Assembly (NCBI GenBank): GCA_023974075.1
Contig: CM043798.1
Location: forward strand, 19,313,441 to 19,377,440
Length of the DNA stretch: 64,000 nt
Source: Chaenocephalus aceratus
Taxonomy: Eukaryota > Chordata > Actinopteri > Perciformes > Channichthyidae
Direction: 5' to 3'
Shown: positions 43,557-55,600 of the stretch, in pieces
Numbering within the stretch: the first letter of the stretch is position 1
Layout: the number at the start of each line of letters is the position of its first letter
Program-made: the position numbers and the translations under genes
Notes under the pieces: model-generated
Database searches by the model: none
Told to the model about the DNA's origin: nothing
Seen by the model: only the letters and a program-made list of their open reading frames with translations

Positions 43557-44794
43557 CTCATGATCACAGCTGTAGGAGCCAATTAACTGTGGGTATAAAG
43601 GTAGGAACCTATGTGTGTTGGGGAGAGGTTCCGCTGGAAGGCCCATACAGTTTTTGAGCACACACACAAGGAGCACACACGGAGAACACACATGGAGAAC
43701 ACACACACCAAACACGGGATTACAAGCAAAGCAAAGGTATTGTGTAAACGGTAATATTGTGTGGTGAATATGGAAAGAAGCAAGTAAATGGAAACCAGTA
43801 AAATGGAAATAAATGGACTGTTTCAAACTGGAAACTTTGTTTCTGACCTTTATTCGGCAGCAAACTTGTGTGCGTCAATTACACCCACCAAGCGGATCCT
43901 CAGAGGCTTAAAGCGTTGGCTTAGCCTCTACAACAGCTATAGTGTGAAAGGTGACACGGGTATAATAAGTATGAACTCTTAGTAACAAAAGTAATATTTC
44001 TTATTTTTAAGTGGTATAATATTTAACATTTTCGAAAATGTACAGTGCCATGTCTTCTACTTACATTAGTCTCAAAGATTGAGGGAAGAAGGGAAGGGAT
44101 CACTGCCCTCCACCTGCCAGCACCCAGCCAGAGGAGCGCAAACAATCCAAAACAAGCAAGGTGTCCCGTCATGTACCTGGAAGTTTGGGTTGGCAAAATG
44201 GAGTAAGAGGGGACTTGAAAAACCTTGGTGGCTCTCTACTCATGTTGTTACAGTTGTCTTGGTTATAGCTCTCAAGTTTTGTTTTTGTGCCATTTCCACA
44301 TCTTTAGAAAATATGAAATAAAAAATGTAAGTGAAATCAACCTCTTCTCTGGAGAACAAACTTTGATTTCTCTGTCTTGTGAGTTTACAGTCTTGCAGTT
44401 TTGCTCCTCCACCTGTAACATCACTGCCCCTCCACCTGCCATATAGTAGGTTACTAACAAGATTACTTATATAATACAGTGATTAAACTTACCTTGTGTT
44501 TTCACTCTCACTTAAGTCCCTCTCCCTTTGCCATCAATCCAAAATCAGCTGAGCTGCAACATTATACAGACAAGTAATAATCAACATAATCACAAGGACA
44601 CAATATGGCTCTGCTAAAAACACTCACTCTTACACGCACCAAAGTTATATTTATCTAATATTTAACTCCCTCCACCCCCGCATACAATCCCGTTTAGAAG
44701 CCCCTCTTCTCTAATTCAACAACGTTGGACGAAATTACATTAAGAGAATGGAATTTACAATTAAAAGGCTTCTTCTTACCTTTTAAAAGTAAGA

Positions 44795-44930
44795 AGTGAG
44801 GGTCTAAGGACAGAGGGTGTCGTATTGTCATACTGATATTCTGTACACACTGTGAAGACCACTGAGACAAATGTAACATTTGTGATATTGGGCTATATAA
44901 ATAAACATTGATTGATTGATTGATTGAAAA
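44795..44930 (+). repeat. Retroposed repeat, 5'-truncated copy with (GATT)n tail
   Basis: It runs from GTGAGGGTCTAAGGACAGAG to GATATTGGGCTATATAAATA plus TTGATTGATTGATTG. It has the same 3' end as the copies at 2490 and 26702 and a different 5' start. Confidence 0.85.
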
Positions 44931-45332
44931 GTCCGTCACGAACGGTCTATTATGCTGCAACTCTACAGCTCTGCTAGCCTTGGCGCTAACTTCCGGGGGG
45001 GAACGATTGAGAGGCTCCACGATCCGCCATTGCTGTAAAAAAGTGGTCCATTGGAGTGAACGGAGATGACGTAACTCTCAGTCTATATGGCGGCGGGTCT
45101 GTAGTGAAGGAGCGCGCTCACGGGAGCCTGCTCGCGCTGCGCTCCGCAGCAACACAGCTGTTTGCTTTTCACCCAACAACGACAAGCGACTCATGAAACG
45201 CTATATGTTGTAGCGTTAATAAACGAAAAAATTTAACAAAATTGCTAGTCAAAATACCAATACCACAGGAAACTTTTTTTTAAACAATATTTTTTTTAGT
45301 GGCCCGAGCGGGCAAGTGGAAAGTACGTTATG

Positions 45333-45419
45333 CTGGCCCGGGGTGTCTAAATAGTGCTTCCGGGCCAGCGAGCCATTTATAATGTCGAGCCCTTCAGGTA
45401 CTTTCACTTTACCTGAAGG
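45333..45419. repeat. Two adjacent perfect hairpins
   Basis: First: CTGGCCCGG (45333-45341) pairs with CCGGGCCAG (45360-45368) over an 18-bp loop. Second: CCTTCAGGTA (45391-45400) pairs with TACCTGAAGG (45410-45419) over a 9-bp loop. They are 22 bp apart. There is no terminator-like T-run pattern. Their role is unknown. Confidence 0.8.
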
Positions 45420-46430
45420 AGTAAAGTACTTCACTTAATGCAGTAGGCCTACTCCAGCTGGTGGTCATATGGCTCCTGGTATTTACAACATGCTCTCTTC
45501 ACTGTTGCTCAGGAGTTGAATTGTTGACACGCATCTTTTGTTGTTGTTTCTTTATCTCTCTTGTTCATTTCTTATTTGTTTCTACAGACTTTATTTCAAA
45601 TGTATTTAAAATCACACAGCAATATGGTATTCTAAGAGGGGATTATAATGCATTGACCAGAACTGTTGGATGACTTGACCGGATGAAAATTCAATTTGAT
45701 TTTAAAGATATCTCCTCATTTTCTCCGCTTTCTTTCACCAGTTCTGTGGAAACTAGTCGTCTTAAGGTTTATCTGCATTTTTTGATCTGATGGTTTTGTG
45801 TGAAGCGCAGACAGGAAACAAAACAACTAGAGTGAACAAAAAATATGTGTTGATTGGGTTCATATAAAAACAAAAATGTTTGAAAAGTTACAAAGCATAT
45901 ATTTTATTATTATATGTATGATTACGTTTTTTATAGAGTCTCTATAAAAAAAATAAAAACTGTCTCAGACTGTAGTATTATTGGTATTTAAGTTTAGAAT
46001 GACTTAAAAATGAATTATTAAGCACTGAGCATTGTGTAATTTCAAATATTTTCAGTGAAGATCTTATATAAAAATAACTGTATTTATCCATCGCTTTTTG
46101 ACTTTGACAACTATTGCTTCTAAAGGTTGAAACAGTTGTTTACTTTATTGACACAAACTCTGGTAATGCGATATGTATCATAATACAGGGGTTTTAATTC
46201 ATTATCTCGTGATATATTTTGAAAAACACTGGACATTTATTGCTTAAATATAATTTTACAAAAGTGATCGTAGTCACTTGAAATGCTGGTAGAAAAAGTG
46301 TTTTCTGTATGCATCTGTACAGGTGACCTGCATTTGTGGTTATCACTGTCTTTCTTAAAGGGGAGGAAACAAACAAAATAATCAGGGCGTTCCTAGAAGG
46401 AGGAGCATATCACTCGGTGAACCTGCTATG

Positions 46431-46438
46431 TATAAATA
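46431..46438 (+). promoter_or_regulatory. Possible TATA box of the SLC22 gene
   Basis: TATAAATA lies 227 bp upstream of the ATG at 46665, in a region without the repeat debris seen further left. A start site near 46460 would give a 5' UTR of about 200 bp. No other promoter motif was used, so this is tentative. Confidence 0.3.
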
Positions 46439-46664
46439 CAGTTCTAATAAAGAGTGAATCATGCTGACAGTGCAGTCAAGTTATTGTGTTGCATGGTTTG
46501 CTGACTGTCATGCCGAGACAAGGTGGTGGCTGAATAGGAATGTCCCATCCGAGTTTAGTTTTTTTTACAACTCTCTTGTATGCCACAGCCTGGCTCTATC
46601 ACTACCTATATTACATTTCCAGGAAGACAGATGATGTCATCGTCATCCTAGATATTTTTACACT

Positions 46665-49600
46665 ATGAAGGACTTTGCTGACTCCATCTCTCTTCTTGGT
46701 CAGTGGGGACGTTTCCAGCAGGTTGTTTCTTCTGCTTTGTGTTAGCCTCGTGCCGAATGGATTTAGTACTTTCATTCTCGTTTCCTGACGGATGTGCCAG
46801 GACATCACTGTGTTGTTCCTGGTTTCAACCTTACAGAAGACTGGAATACAACCATCATACCAATACAGGTGAATCTGCTAAAGCTTTTCTGGAAAATGAA
46901 TTCATTTTTTGTACACAAACTTTTGGATTATATCTTTATGAAATGTAAAGCCTAATATCCAGAATGAAACATATACAGGTTTTCTGTCATTGAATGCATC
47001 TTCTTAGAGAAAATGTACAACTGTGTCCTACATAACCTATTTGTATTTTCAGTGATAGACTATTTGCACATCATTTGCAACCAGCAAAAGGTTACCCTTA
47101 ATAGTTTAAGCATGCATGGGATGGCGCATCTACTGGGATGGTTTCTTGTAAAAAGACAAGGGATAAAATATCTATTATTTATCTTTTAAACTAAATGTGG
47201 CTACACTCTATGCTTATGTGATAGTACACTGTAGAGACAATCACGGTTGTTAGTGCACAGCTATATTGCCCAACGTTTGTTTCCCACATGTCCTTTACAC
47301 CTATAACTTTGCATGGCCCCTGGCCATGCAAAGTATGTGATGAGGCCCTCTGTGTTTCCGGGGGGGGTGGGGCTTTCACTGTGTAATGTGTTACACGCTA
47401 TAACACATTACACAGTAAAAGCATCTTTCACTGAATAATCAACCTTCTGATAACACGTGTGGTGAATTTGTATCACTGTGACTGTTAGGTGGTGAATGGG
47501 AAACAGGAGCAGAGCAGGTGCAGCAGGTACAGGCTGGATGTTTGTCAGAAACCTCTCTGCTCAGGGCTTCATTCCTGGCAGGGACGTCAACCTCACCGAC
47601 TGGAACAGGAGGGCTGTGTGGACGGGTGGAGCTACAGCAAAGACATCTACCAGTCTACCGTAGTCTCTGAGGTGTGTGTGTGTGCATGCCAAACCTTTTA
47701 CCCGACCTTCGCAGTCAGTTTGTTTTATTCTTGCATTTTTTATACCATTGTTGATACTATACGTGCTTCAGTGCAAGCTTTTTTCATTTTCTCTTAATGT
47801 GTACTAAATCAGCTAAGTACTTTCTAAATGTTATATTCATATCATTTGGATTTGTCTAAAACCTCTGTGCCTTAGCACAGCTGACACAGCGGAGTGAACA
47901 CAGCTGTTGTTAGTCAGTAGACATGTTAATGCTTGCTTATTATTGTACCTATACTAATAATCCCTCCACAGAACAATGTAAGCATAGAATGTTAACAAGC
48001 TTAATGTTTAACAGTTTTATTCTATTTTTGACTGTAATACAATATTGTTTGCCTAACTTGGACGAGGTACTGTGTATTAAATGTATTATGAATTTACACA
48101 AACATCTCAAATTCAATGTGCTAGATAGGGATCTACTCTCTTCCCGAGACGTGCCCTTTGACTGCTGTGCAAATTGTCTTGTTCTCATTCATAACACTCC
48201 GTTCGATGTCTCACTATGGGATGCGCCTCATCGCGGAGCAAACAGAAGCATCAATCTCATTACGCCAATCCTGATTGGCTGGTGATCTTGACGTCAGCGT
48301 CAGGGAATTCACCCCCTATAAGTAGCTTGCGCCACGACGCAACACCTCTTCTCGCTTCAGAGCACATCTCTATAGTAGCCGGACAAGCTTAACGGTCCAC
48401 AGACTGAACCCAAATACCCATTTCGGTCGACGGGCGCTCGTCGGCTACTCCTTCTGCTTTGCAGGAAGACGGTAGTGCTAACACAGTTAGTATTAAAATC
48501 GACCTCGCCCTTCTCTTCCCCGGAAAGTAAGGTAGGTCTGATTTTTTAAGCTAGCAACACACCTGTTGCTAGCTCGCTCCCTCACTATCGACACCACGGT
48601 AGCGAGGACGTTTTTTCTTTTCTCTTCTCCACGGAGGAAGAAAGGATTAAAGGAGCATACTGTCACACCAGTCAGTATTCTCCGGGAATAAAAGACCCAC
48701 ACCGTCCTTTTCTCCGGATTAAGGACAGGGTGGTAACATCTTTTTTCTCCCATCTTACCTGTTGAGAGCGGGCCCTCTCCACGCCACGAGGCGAACAAGA
48801 TGGACGCCTCTCTCCCTCACACCAGAGGAGTCAGGGACTCGGTGGCTCGACTCGGTGGCTCGACTCTGCGGCTGCGGGATGAAGATCTCGGGTGCAGACA
48901 CACACCAGGTCTGCTCGGGCTGGAACACGCCCGAGGCGCTATCGACAACCCCGGCTCGTGCGGACATTGTGTCCGCTTCACCGTGAAGAGCCTCCGCCGA
49001 CGGCTAGCACGACAAGCTAGCCTGTCGGAACAGGACCCCCCCATGTCCACTGACCCGCCGGCCGGCAGTCAAGACACGGGGGCGTCTGCTGCAGAGAGTG
49101 AACCCCTCTCCGTGTCGGTCTGGGGCTTATTATCTGCGATGGCTACAGAACCGGAATCCCGCGCCCTGGCAGGCCGGGACCCGGTGACGGCAAGACACGC
49201 GGGAACGGGACCCCACGCTTTACCGAGCTGGGGCTCCCGGTTAGACCTCACCATGGTCTCACCCGCGGAGGATGTCCTCGAGCTGGACTACGAGGAGGAC
49301 GAAGAGGACGCCTTGCGTTCCTCCTGTCCGAGTCGGATGAACAGGAAGAGGACACCTTCATGTCATCGGCTCAGGCTGCAAAGCCTGGAGCGAGGGCTGC
49401 TCTCCCGGGCGATAGCACACCAGCTTCGCCCTGTCTGAGCATGGACCTGCAGGCCGTGTGTAAACACGCTGCGGCCAGACTCGACGTCCCGTGGCCTGAA
49501 ATGGCCAAGGAGACCTCCAGGTCCCGCTACGAAGGGAAACATTTTCCCCAAGCAGCGCGGACGAAGAGGCAACTCCTTCCGGTCTTCCCGGAGATGTTGG

Positions 49601-52600
49601 ATGAGGTGTCGGTCTCGTGGAGAGACCGGCCCTTCAGCAACAAGGTCCCAATCCAGGGTGCCTCCTCCCTAGACTGTGACGGAATGGAGAAGCTCGGCCT
49701 GCTCCGCATACCGCCCAAGGAACCGCTGGTAGCGGCCCACCTCCTACCGAGGATGGGCCCGTCACCAAGCAGGAACCCCACGCTGCCAGCAAAGTCGGAC
49801 CGATTTCAGTCGACAATGACTGAACGGTCCTACAAAGCTGCAGCGTTGTCCGCCAGGGCCCTAAATGTGTCCTCGCACCACCGTCATGCGCATGCGCTGT
49901 GTCGGTGGGGATTGTCGAAAAGGGGCACCACTGTGTTCAGACACTAGAGGGCCCCATAACACAACAAATAGAGACTCAGAGGGGAAGAGATGTGACATCT
50001 CCACTGGCTCTAAGGAGCATGCAGTGGAAGATGCTCACATCATCTGCTTGAGTTTTCAAGACAGTAACACGGGGCTACAGACTCCAAATCGCTGTCACCA
50101 CCCCTCACTTCTCGGGCATTCTGCATTCACAGGCCCGAGGAGAGTCAGCCCACAGAGAGAGATTCTCTCACTCCTAGAAAAGAGGGCTATATCTATTGTA
50201 CCCGCCGAGCAGAGTCAGGGCGGCTTCTATTCTAAGTACTTCCTCGTTCCCAAACGGGGAGGGAACGGAATTCGGCCAATACTTGATTTGAGGGCTCTGA
50301 ACAAATATCTAAAAAGATATAAGTTCAGAATGCTCACTCACACATCTCTGCTGCGGCTCGTGCAACAAAACAACTGGTTTACATCAGTCGACCTGAAAGA
50401 TGCGTATTTTCACATCCCAGTATATTACCCACACAGGAAATATCCTGTTAAGACAACAGGGTATTCGCCTGGTGACCTACCTGGACGACTGGCTGCTTCT
50501 CGCACAGTCGGAGCAGGAGGCTGCTACGCAGACAAATGTCCTCGTAAAGCACCTGCTCAACCTGGGTTTCATAATAAACACAGAGAAGAGCATGTTGACC
50601 CCCGCGCAGACTATACTCTTCCTGGGTTTACACCTGAACTCGGTGCCCTTTACAGCCCGCCTGTCAGCGGAAAGAGTGAAAGCTTTCAGAGCTTGTCTCG
50701 CTCATTTCCAGCTGCGCAAACATGTTCTCTTCAGATCATGCCTGCGGTTACTGGGGCTCATGGCGTCAGCCATCCTGGTCGTACGACTGGGACGCTTACA
50801 CATGAGGGAGTTTCAGCGCTGGGTGGCCGCCCTAAAACTAAACCCCGCGCGCGGAGAGTGATGGTTACTGTGAAATGCGTAATGGCACTGCGCCACTGGC
50901 TGCACCCAACTTTTCTAGTACGAGGTGTGCCTATGGGTGCTGTCCTTTCACGGAAAGTGGTCACCACGGACGCATGTCTGACAGGTTGGGGAGGTATTTA
51001 TGAAGGTCGCCCGGTGAGGGGTCTCTGGAGCAGAGACCTCCAGCGGGCGCACATAAATTACCTGGAGCTTTTAGCGGTGTTTCTCACCCTAAAATGCTTT
51101 CTGCCTTTCCTCAGGGGACGACATCGTGAGGACAGACAATACGACCAAAATATCGTATATTAACCGCCATGGGGGTTTGCGTTCTCTCCAGTTACACACA
51201 CTGGCGCGCAAACTTATCCTATGGAGCGGTAGACGTCTCCTCTCCCTGAGAGCGACGCACGTACTGGGAGTGATGAACCTCGGGGTAGATCTACTGTCCA
51301 GAGGTATACCACTTTATGCAGACTGGACTCTAAATACAAGGATTGTGAGCCAGCTGTGGGTGCGTTACGGCAGAGCCGCGGTGGATCTGTTCGCATCGAA
51401 AGACAACACTCAGTGTCAGCTGTTCTTTTCGATGCGCGATCTAAATGCACCGTTAGGCGTGGATGCACTCGCGCACAATTGGCCCCCGGGCCTTCTGTAC
51501 GCGTTCCCACCCCTGGCTCTGATACCCCCAACTCTGGCCAGAGTGAGAGAGCAACGCCACACACTTATTCTGATAGCTCCGCACTGGCCAGCTATGTACT
51601 GGCTAGCGGAGATATATCAGCTACTGTGCGGGCAGCCATGGCAGCTCCCACTACGCAGGGACATACTGTCCCAAGCGGGGGGGGCGATCTTTCACCCACA
51701 CCGAGAGCGCTTGGCTCTATGGGCTTGGCCCGTGAGTGGTACAATCTGAATACAGTGTAACATGAAGCTGACCCTGGAAGCTGCCAAGCGAGCCAGTGGC
51801 ACTCATGCGCTATCTGTACAGTCTTCATGCGCTCAGTTCGCCCCAGGGCAAACAGAGTGTGGTTGAAGCCCAACCCTGCCTTTATCTTAAGGCGGTTGGT
51901 TCAGGTACCACATTTGACATTAAGGCATCCTCCCCGCCACTGTATTCCTCCGGGGAACAGCGGCCGGATTTGCCGTGTCCAGCCCGTGCTTTACGCACGT
52001 ACAGGGACAGATCAAGGGTGCTTCGTCATAATGACCAAACCCCTTGTGTCCTGGGCTAACCCTTATAAGGGCAAGCCTGTTACTAAGCAACGGCTCTCCC
52101 ACTAGTTTGTGGAAGCAATTGCTTTGGGGCCCATACGAGTCAGAGTTTGCAGGCACCCTCGGGTCCGCGAGCTCTTTCGACTCAGGATCTGGCGGCATCC
52201 TGGGCTCTGTCCAGGATGTCTCCCATCCAAGACATTGGTGCAAGCGGCGAGCGGGTCCTCGCCGCTCACTTTTGTCCGCATCTTAACAGTTTGGACGTTC
52301 TACTCCCAGTGTGACTCAAGCAGTGCTGAGCACCTGGTTGAGTCAGAGCTCTACCTGTTAAAGTTCTGGTTGGTTTGGTGATTTTCAAGATAAGCTCATC
52401 TGGCAATACGGGAGCTACAATTTCCCATAGTGAGACATCGAACGGAGTGTTATGAATGAGAACTATAGGTTACTTACGTAACCCGAGCCCTCAGAGTAAC
52501 ATGAAGTGAGATGTCTCACCAGACGGCCCTCCTTGCTATGGCGAAGCGAGAAGAGGTGCTTATTTTGAATGACGCATGCGTCGTGGCGCAAGCTACTTAT

Positions 52601-55600
52601 AGGGGGTGAATTCCCTGACGCTGACGTCAAGATCACCAGCCAATCAGGATTGGCGTAATGAGATTGATGCTTCTGTTTGCTCCGCGATGAGGCGCATCCC
52701 ATAGTGAGACATCTCACTTCATGTTACTCTGAGTACTGGGGTTGCGTAAGTAACCTATAGTTTTTCCACCTGCTAGTCAAGACTGGCAAGTTCAGCCTGT
52801 TTGTCTCCAGATTAGAATATTCTCTCTCTTTCAGATAGATGGTTTCATTCTTGTGATTTTAAAGTGAATATCTTCGTTAAATGTAAAAAAAAAAATAATT
52901 AAAAATCTAAACTACATATCTATCAAGTTTTGTGACTGTATCTCTGCAAGATCACTGCATCATTGTCACATAATTATTAAAAGTACTAAAAAATTCCCCC
53001 GTGTCACTTGCCGCTACAGTAGTTATTTACAGGGGAACATTTTACCACACAGACTTAGCATCATCAGAGCAGGGAAATACCCTGAACAATGCCAACAATG
53101 TCATTTTTAAATATGGTATTGTTTGGATATTCCAGTTCGACCTGGTGTGCAGTGATGAGTGGAAGCAGCCGTTCACCGCCACAGTTTACTTCATTGGAGT
53201 TCTTTTTGGATCCTTTTTCTCAGGACAGCTGTCAGATCGGTACTATAAAACACCAGAACCATGTGATGTATACATTACTAGCATTGCTGTGGCCTACTCC
53301 AACTGACGCATAAGACACTTGGAGCATGATTTTATACACAGCTACTAAAACCCATTATGTTGGATTTTGTGTTATTGTGCCTTACAGATTATAAAAAGCT
53401 TTTCCAGCATCAGATTACATGGTGCTCAATAATGCCGTGATATAGTATATAACGTAACCTTAAGTGGTTTTTTTTCTTTTATGTCACAAAAACTGTAAAC
53501 ACACATGTTTGTGTGGAGCACATCTACACTCAAATCTTCGACAGAAAAACTATTATGTTCATATATGTGTATATACTAGGTTATGCATTTGTTTTTCTTA
53601 TTATGTTTACTTGTGTCTCATAGGTTTGGAAGAAAACCTGTGCTCTTTGCAACCATGGCAGTTCAGACGTTATTTTCCTTCATTCAGGTCTTCTCTACTT
53701 CGTGGACTATGTTTACTATCCTCCTCTTCTTCAATGGTTTGGGACAGATGTCCAACTTTGTGGCTGCTTTAGTGCTGGGTACATGTCACCGTCTATAATA
53801 GTGCCTCTGTCGTAAATAAAACACAATGCAGGAATGTGTTAAAACTAGGGCTGTCAAACGATTAACATTTTTAATCAGATTAATCACAGCTTAAAAATGA
53901 ATTAATCATGATTAATCACCATTCGAACTATGTCCAACATATGCCATTTATTTATGTATATTGTTGTGGGAATGGAAAGATAAATGAAAGAAGGCGGATA
54001 TATCCATTTAACATACAGTATCTATGTTTATTATAACATTTTTCTGCATGTCAAAATGAAAGACAACCCACACACCTATCAATCATCAAACCGTGGGGTC
54101 TTAATTCATTACGTGTTGATTTCTATCAACGGGGGAGTACTTCAGGAAAGTCGACGGGGGGGCGCGCGCGCTAGTGGAGTACTTCGTGACCACAGAGTGT
54201 GAACGTTGTGATCAGCTGTTTTAGCGCAGTTCTCCAGTGAAGGGGGGAGTCTCCCTCCGCAGCCGGTTGGCGTAGTTTTGGCACAGTTCCGTTGTACAGA
54301 CCGACGTTAACAGCAGCCCTGTCTGTGCACACGGAGACCGACTCTGTCGTCCGGTGATCTAACCGCCTTCTGGAAAAGCTTCACAAGTACGTCGGTACGC
54401 AAATGCGCTTTGTGACACAAGTGACGGTACGCATTTCAGATTACGCACATAACCTGCGTACCAGTTATGTGCACCCCTGTACCAGAGCCATAATTACTAT
54501 TATATGGCTCTGCCCTGTACTACAGCAAGAGTATTCTCCGTCGGGACTTCCTGCAACAACACCACGCCGTTATCAAAGATGTTCTATTGAGAAGACGATC
54601 ACTACGTGACAAAAGTTTTCAAAACCGTGGCTACTGAAATCAATCTTACTAACTGCTGTCTGTGCAATTTACTCCGCGCGAGTTGGCAGACTTTATTTTG
54701 CTTACTTTAACATCATGTTTCATGGTGGGGCTAAGCCATTTCTTGGTATGGGTGTAGCCTACCCCAGCCATACCCTGGCGCTGCCACTGGTGGCACGTAT
54801 GGGGCGGGCCATTCTGCACATGCGTTAAATGCGTTAAATATTTTAACGCAATTAATTCAAAAAATTAATTACCGCCGTTAACGCGATAATTTTGACAGCA
54901 CTAGTTAAAACTTCTCTCTCTTATCTCTGCACACAGGCGCTGAGATCTTGACTGGCAATGTGCGAGTCCTTTACTCATCTTTGGGCTCGTGTTTAGGCTT
55001 TGCCATTGGTTACATGATTCTACCTCTTGCTGCTCACTTTTTGAGGGATTGGAAATCTCTCATGTTGTTTTCGTCTTTACCCGGCCTGCTTTACCTCCCT
55101 CTCTGGAAGTAAGTTGCATTACATGAAAGTATACATTTAAATCAATGGCTGTGCCTGTTTTACATACATTCCCTATAGAGGTATTCCCATAGTCACACTA
55201 AAGTACAAGATGAATACATGTGTAATTCTCCCGTCGCTCTGCCTCTTTCCTGTCTATATTCAACTGTACTATCAATACAAAATGTTTTATACTTTGTCTT
55301 TAAAGTCTCTCTGATCCAGCCCGAGTCTTGCTTTCTGTCTATCTGAAACACTGACGCAGGTTCATCCCAGAGTCTCCTCGCTGGCTGCTCTCTCAGGGAA
55401 AAGTGGAGGAGGCTGAGGCTATAGTGAGAAAGGCTGCTAAGTGGAACAAAGTTAAGGTTCCGAATATCATCTTTGAAGATTACAGTGTAAGTTTATCTGC
55501 TTTTCCTGTTGTTGGTACTCCGTTTTATAATACTTTTCTTATGTGTATCATTGTCAGGAATGTTGTAGGCCAGGGTATTAACACATCTAAAGTGATTTAG

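Larger units (their letters stand above)
43557..46430. other. Intergenic, no gene supported
   Basis: It contains the retroposed tail at 44795-44930 and the twin hairpins at 45333-45419. A short frame over 43788-43980 (GLFQTGNFVSDLYSAANLC) follows the THAP gene but has no splice support. 45050-45180 is GC-rich without recognised function. Confidence 0.35.
48180..52760 (+). mobile_element. DIRS retrotransposon copy C in SLC22 intron 2
   Basis: This is the most complete DIRS here: 5' ITR (48181-48359), leader, gag (48800-49862), one minisatellite unit, RT/RNase H (49950-51749), deleted recombinase (51750-52355), and ICR plus 3' ITR (52425-52755). 48201-48338 is the exact or near-exact reverse complement of the 3' ITR core. 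The outer 48181-48213 is the complement of the ICR sequence at 52432-52460, the circular-junction design typical of DIRS. No target duplication is visible, as expected for recombinase-mediated integration. It is oriented like the host gene. Confidence 0.9.

Noticed and set aside
43788..43982. Third exon of the THAP gene
   Set aside because: Exon 2 ends with a stop codon, and no acceptor in phase precedes this frame; no known THAP C-terminal motif.
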